The position numbers and the translations under genes were made by a program. 5,852 nucleotides of DNA from an uncultured Erysipelotrichaceae bacterium (GTDB taxonomy: Bacteria; Bacillota_I; Bacilli_A; Acholeplasmatales; Anaeroplasmataceae), in the NCBI GenBank assembly GCA_902783745.1, contig CACZRY010000138.1, forward strand, positions 1-5,852, written 5' to 3'. The notes beneath the pieces are model-generated. The model had not been told where the DNA came from, did no database searches, and worked only from the letters and a program-made list of their open reading frames with translations. The first letter of the stretch is position 1, and every line of letters starts with the position of its first letter. Positions 5,691-5,852 of this stretch are shown piece by piece.

Positions 5691-5852
5691 TTCAATTTTT
5701 AGTTCAGCAGTAACAGTTGAAAATTTATTAATAATGGGAGGTTTAGCATTAGTATTTGGTGTTATTTATGCTTATATCTCATCATTAAGATTAAGAAGTA
5801 GTAAAGGATTCTTTGTAACATTAAGCTTATTACCATTAATAGTATCTTTAGG
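5683..5852 (+). CDS. DUF4956 membrane protein (3' partial)
   Basis: The first 56 residues of a membrane protein cut by the right edge. A strong AGGAGG (5672-5677) lies 5 bases before the ATG, inside the end of the VTC gene. The start overlaps the VTC stop by 8 bases in another frame, so translation is probably coupled. One hydrophobic segment spans about residues 14-33; a basic loop (RLRSSKG, 36-42) and a second hydrophobic stretch starting near 43 follow. The FFVTLSLLPLIVSL stretch resembles the DUF4956 pattern of Firmicute proteins encoded beside VTC-domain genes. The function is unknown; a membrane partner or anchor of the VTC enzyme, or a route for its product, is a guess from context. 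The family call rests on a short piece and on the neighbour. Confidence 0.78.
   Translation, partial: MTNSIFSSAVTVENLLIMGGLALVFGVIYAYISSLRLRSSKGFFVTLSLLPLIVSL

Noticed and set aside
1..5852. Recoding of TGA as tryptophan (Mollicutes-type code), suggested by the AT-richness and the absence of TGA stops
   Set aside because: All tryptophan positions in the conserved proteins are TGG and no frame contains an internal TGA; six stop codons are too few to read meaning into the lack of TGA stops.

Overview
The window is strongly AT-rich, on the standard code (tryptophan is always TGG and no reading frame contains an internal TGA). It has strong AGGAG-type ribosome sites, sigma-A-like promoters and hairpin-plus-T-run terminators. 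Together these point to a low-GC Firmicute, perhaps a gut-type Clostridia/Erysipelotrichia/RF39-like lineage. The lineage is inference; there is no rRNA or marker gene here to place it. All genes are on the + strand and fall into three transcription units.

Unit 1 (1-2069) is the end of a tryptophan-related operon. It holds an ABC transporter ATPase whose N-terminus lies off the left edge (uncharacterised-substrate family COG1101, the TrpZ type), then a complete tryptophan synthase beta chain (trpB), then a clear intrinsic terminator. No trpA follows. The pairing suggests import of tryptophan or an indole-type precursor coupled to TrpB.

Unit 2 (2086-4809) is a compact heavy-metal (Zn/Cd/Pb type) export cassette: an ArsR/SmtB repressor with an intact alpha-5 metal site, a free-standing 69-residue HMA metal-binding protein, and a P1B-2 efflux ATPase that has no HMA domain of its own. 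Two inverted repeats with the same TGA-N8-TCA core lie over the repressor promoter and just before the ATPase gene. They suggest a doubly controlled regulon with an internal, separately repressible ATPase promoter. A perfect hairpin between the HMA gene and the ATPase gene could separate the two transcripts. The unit ends at a good terminator.

Unit 3 (from about 4840 to the right edge) starts a new operon: a VTC/CYTH-fold protein of the polyphosphate-polymerase type, overlapped by 8 bases by the start of a DUF4956 membrane protein that runs off the window. The VTC gene's ribosome site and start codon sit in a perfect 11-bp inverted repeat.

No mobile elements, CRISPR arrays, tRNA or rRNA genes were seen. 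No gene-free stretch exceeds about 130 bases. The points most worth a second look are the split HMA/ATPase arrangement with its two matched operators, the stand-alone TrpB next to a transporter, and the inverted repeat around the VTC start.
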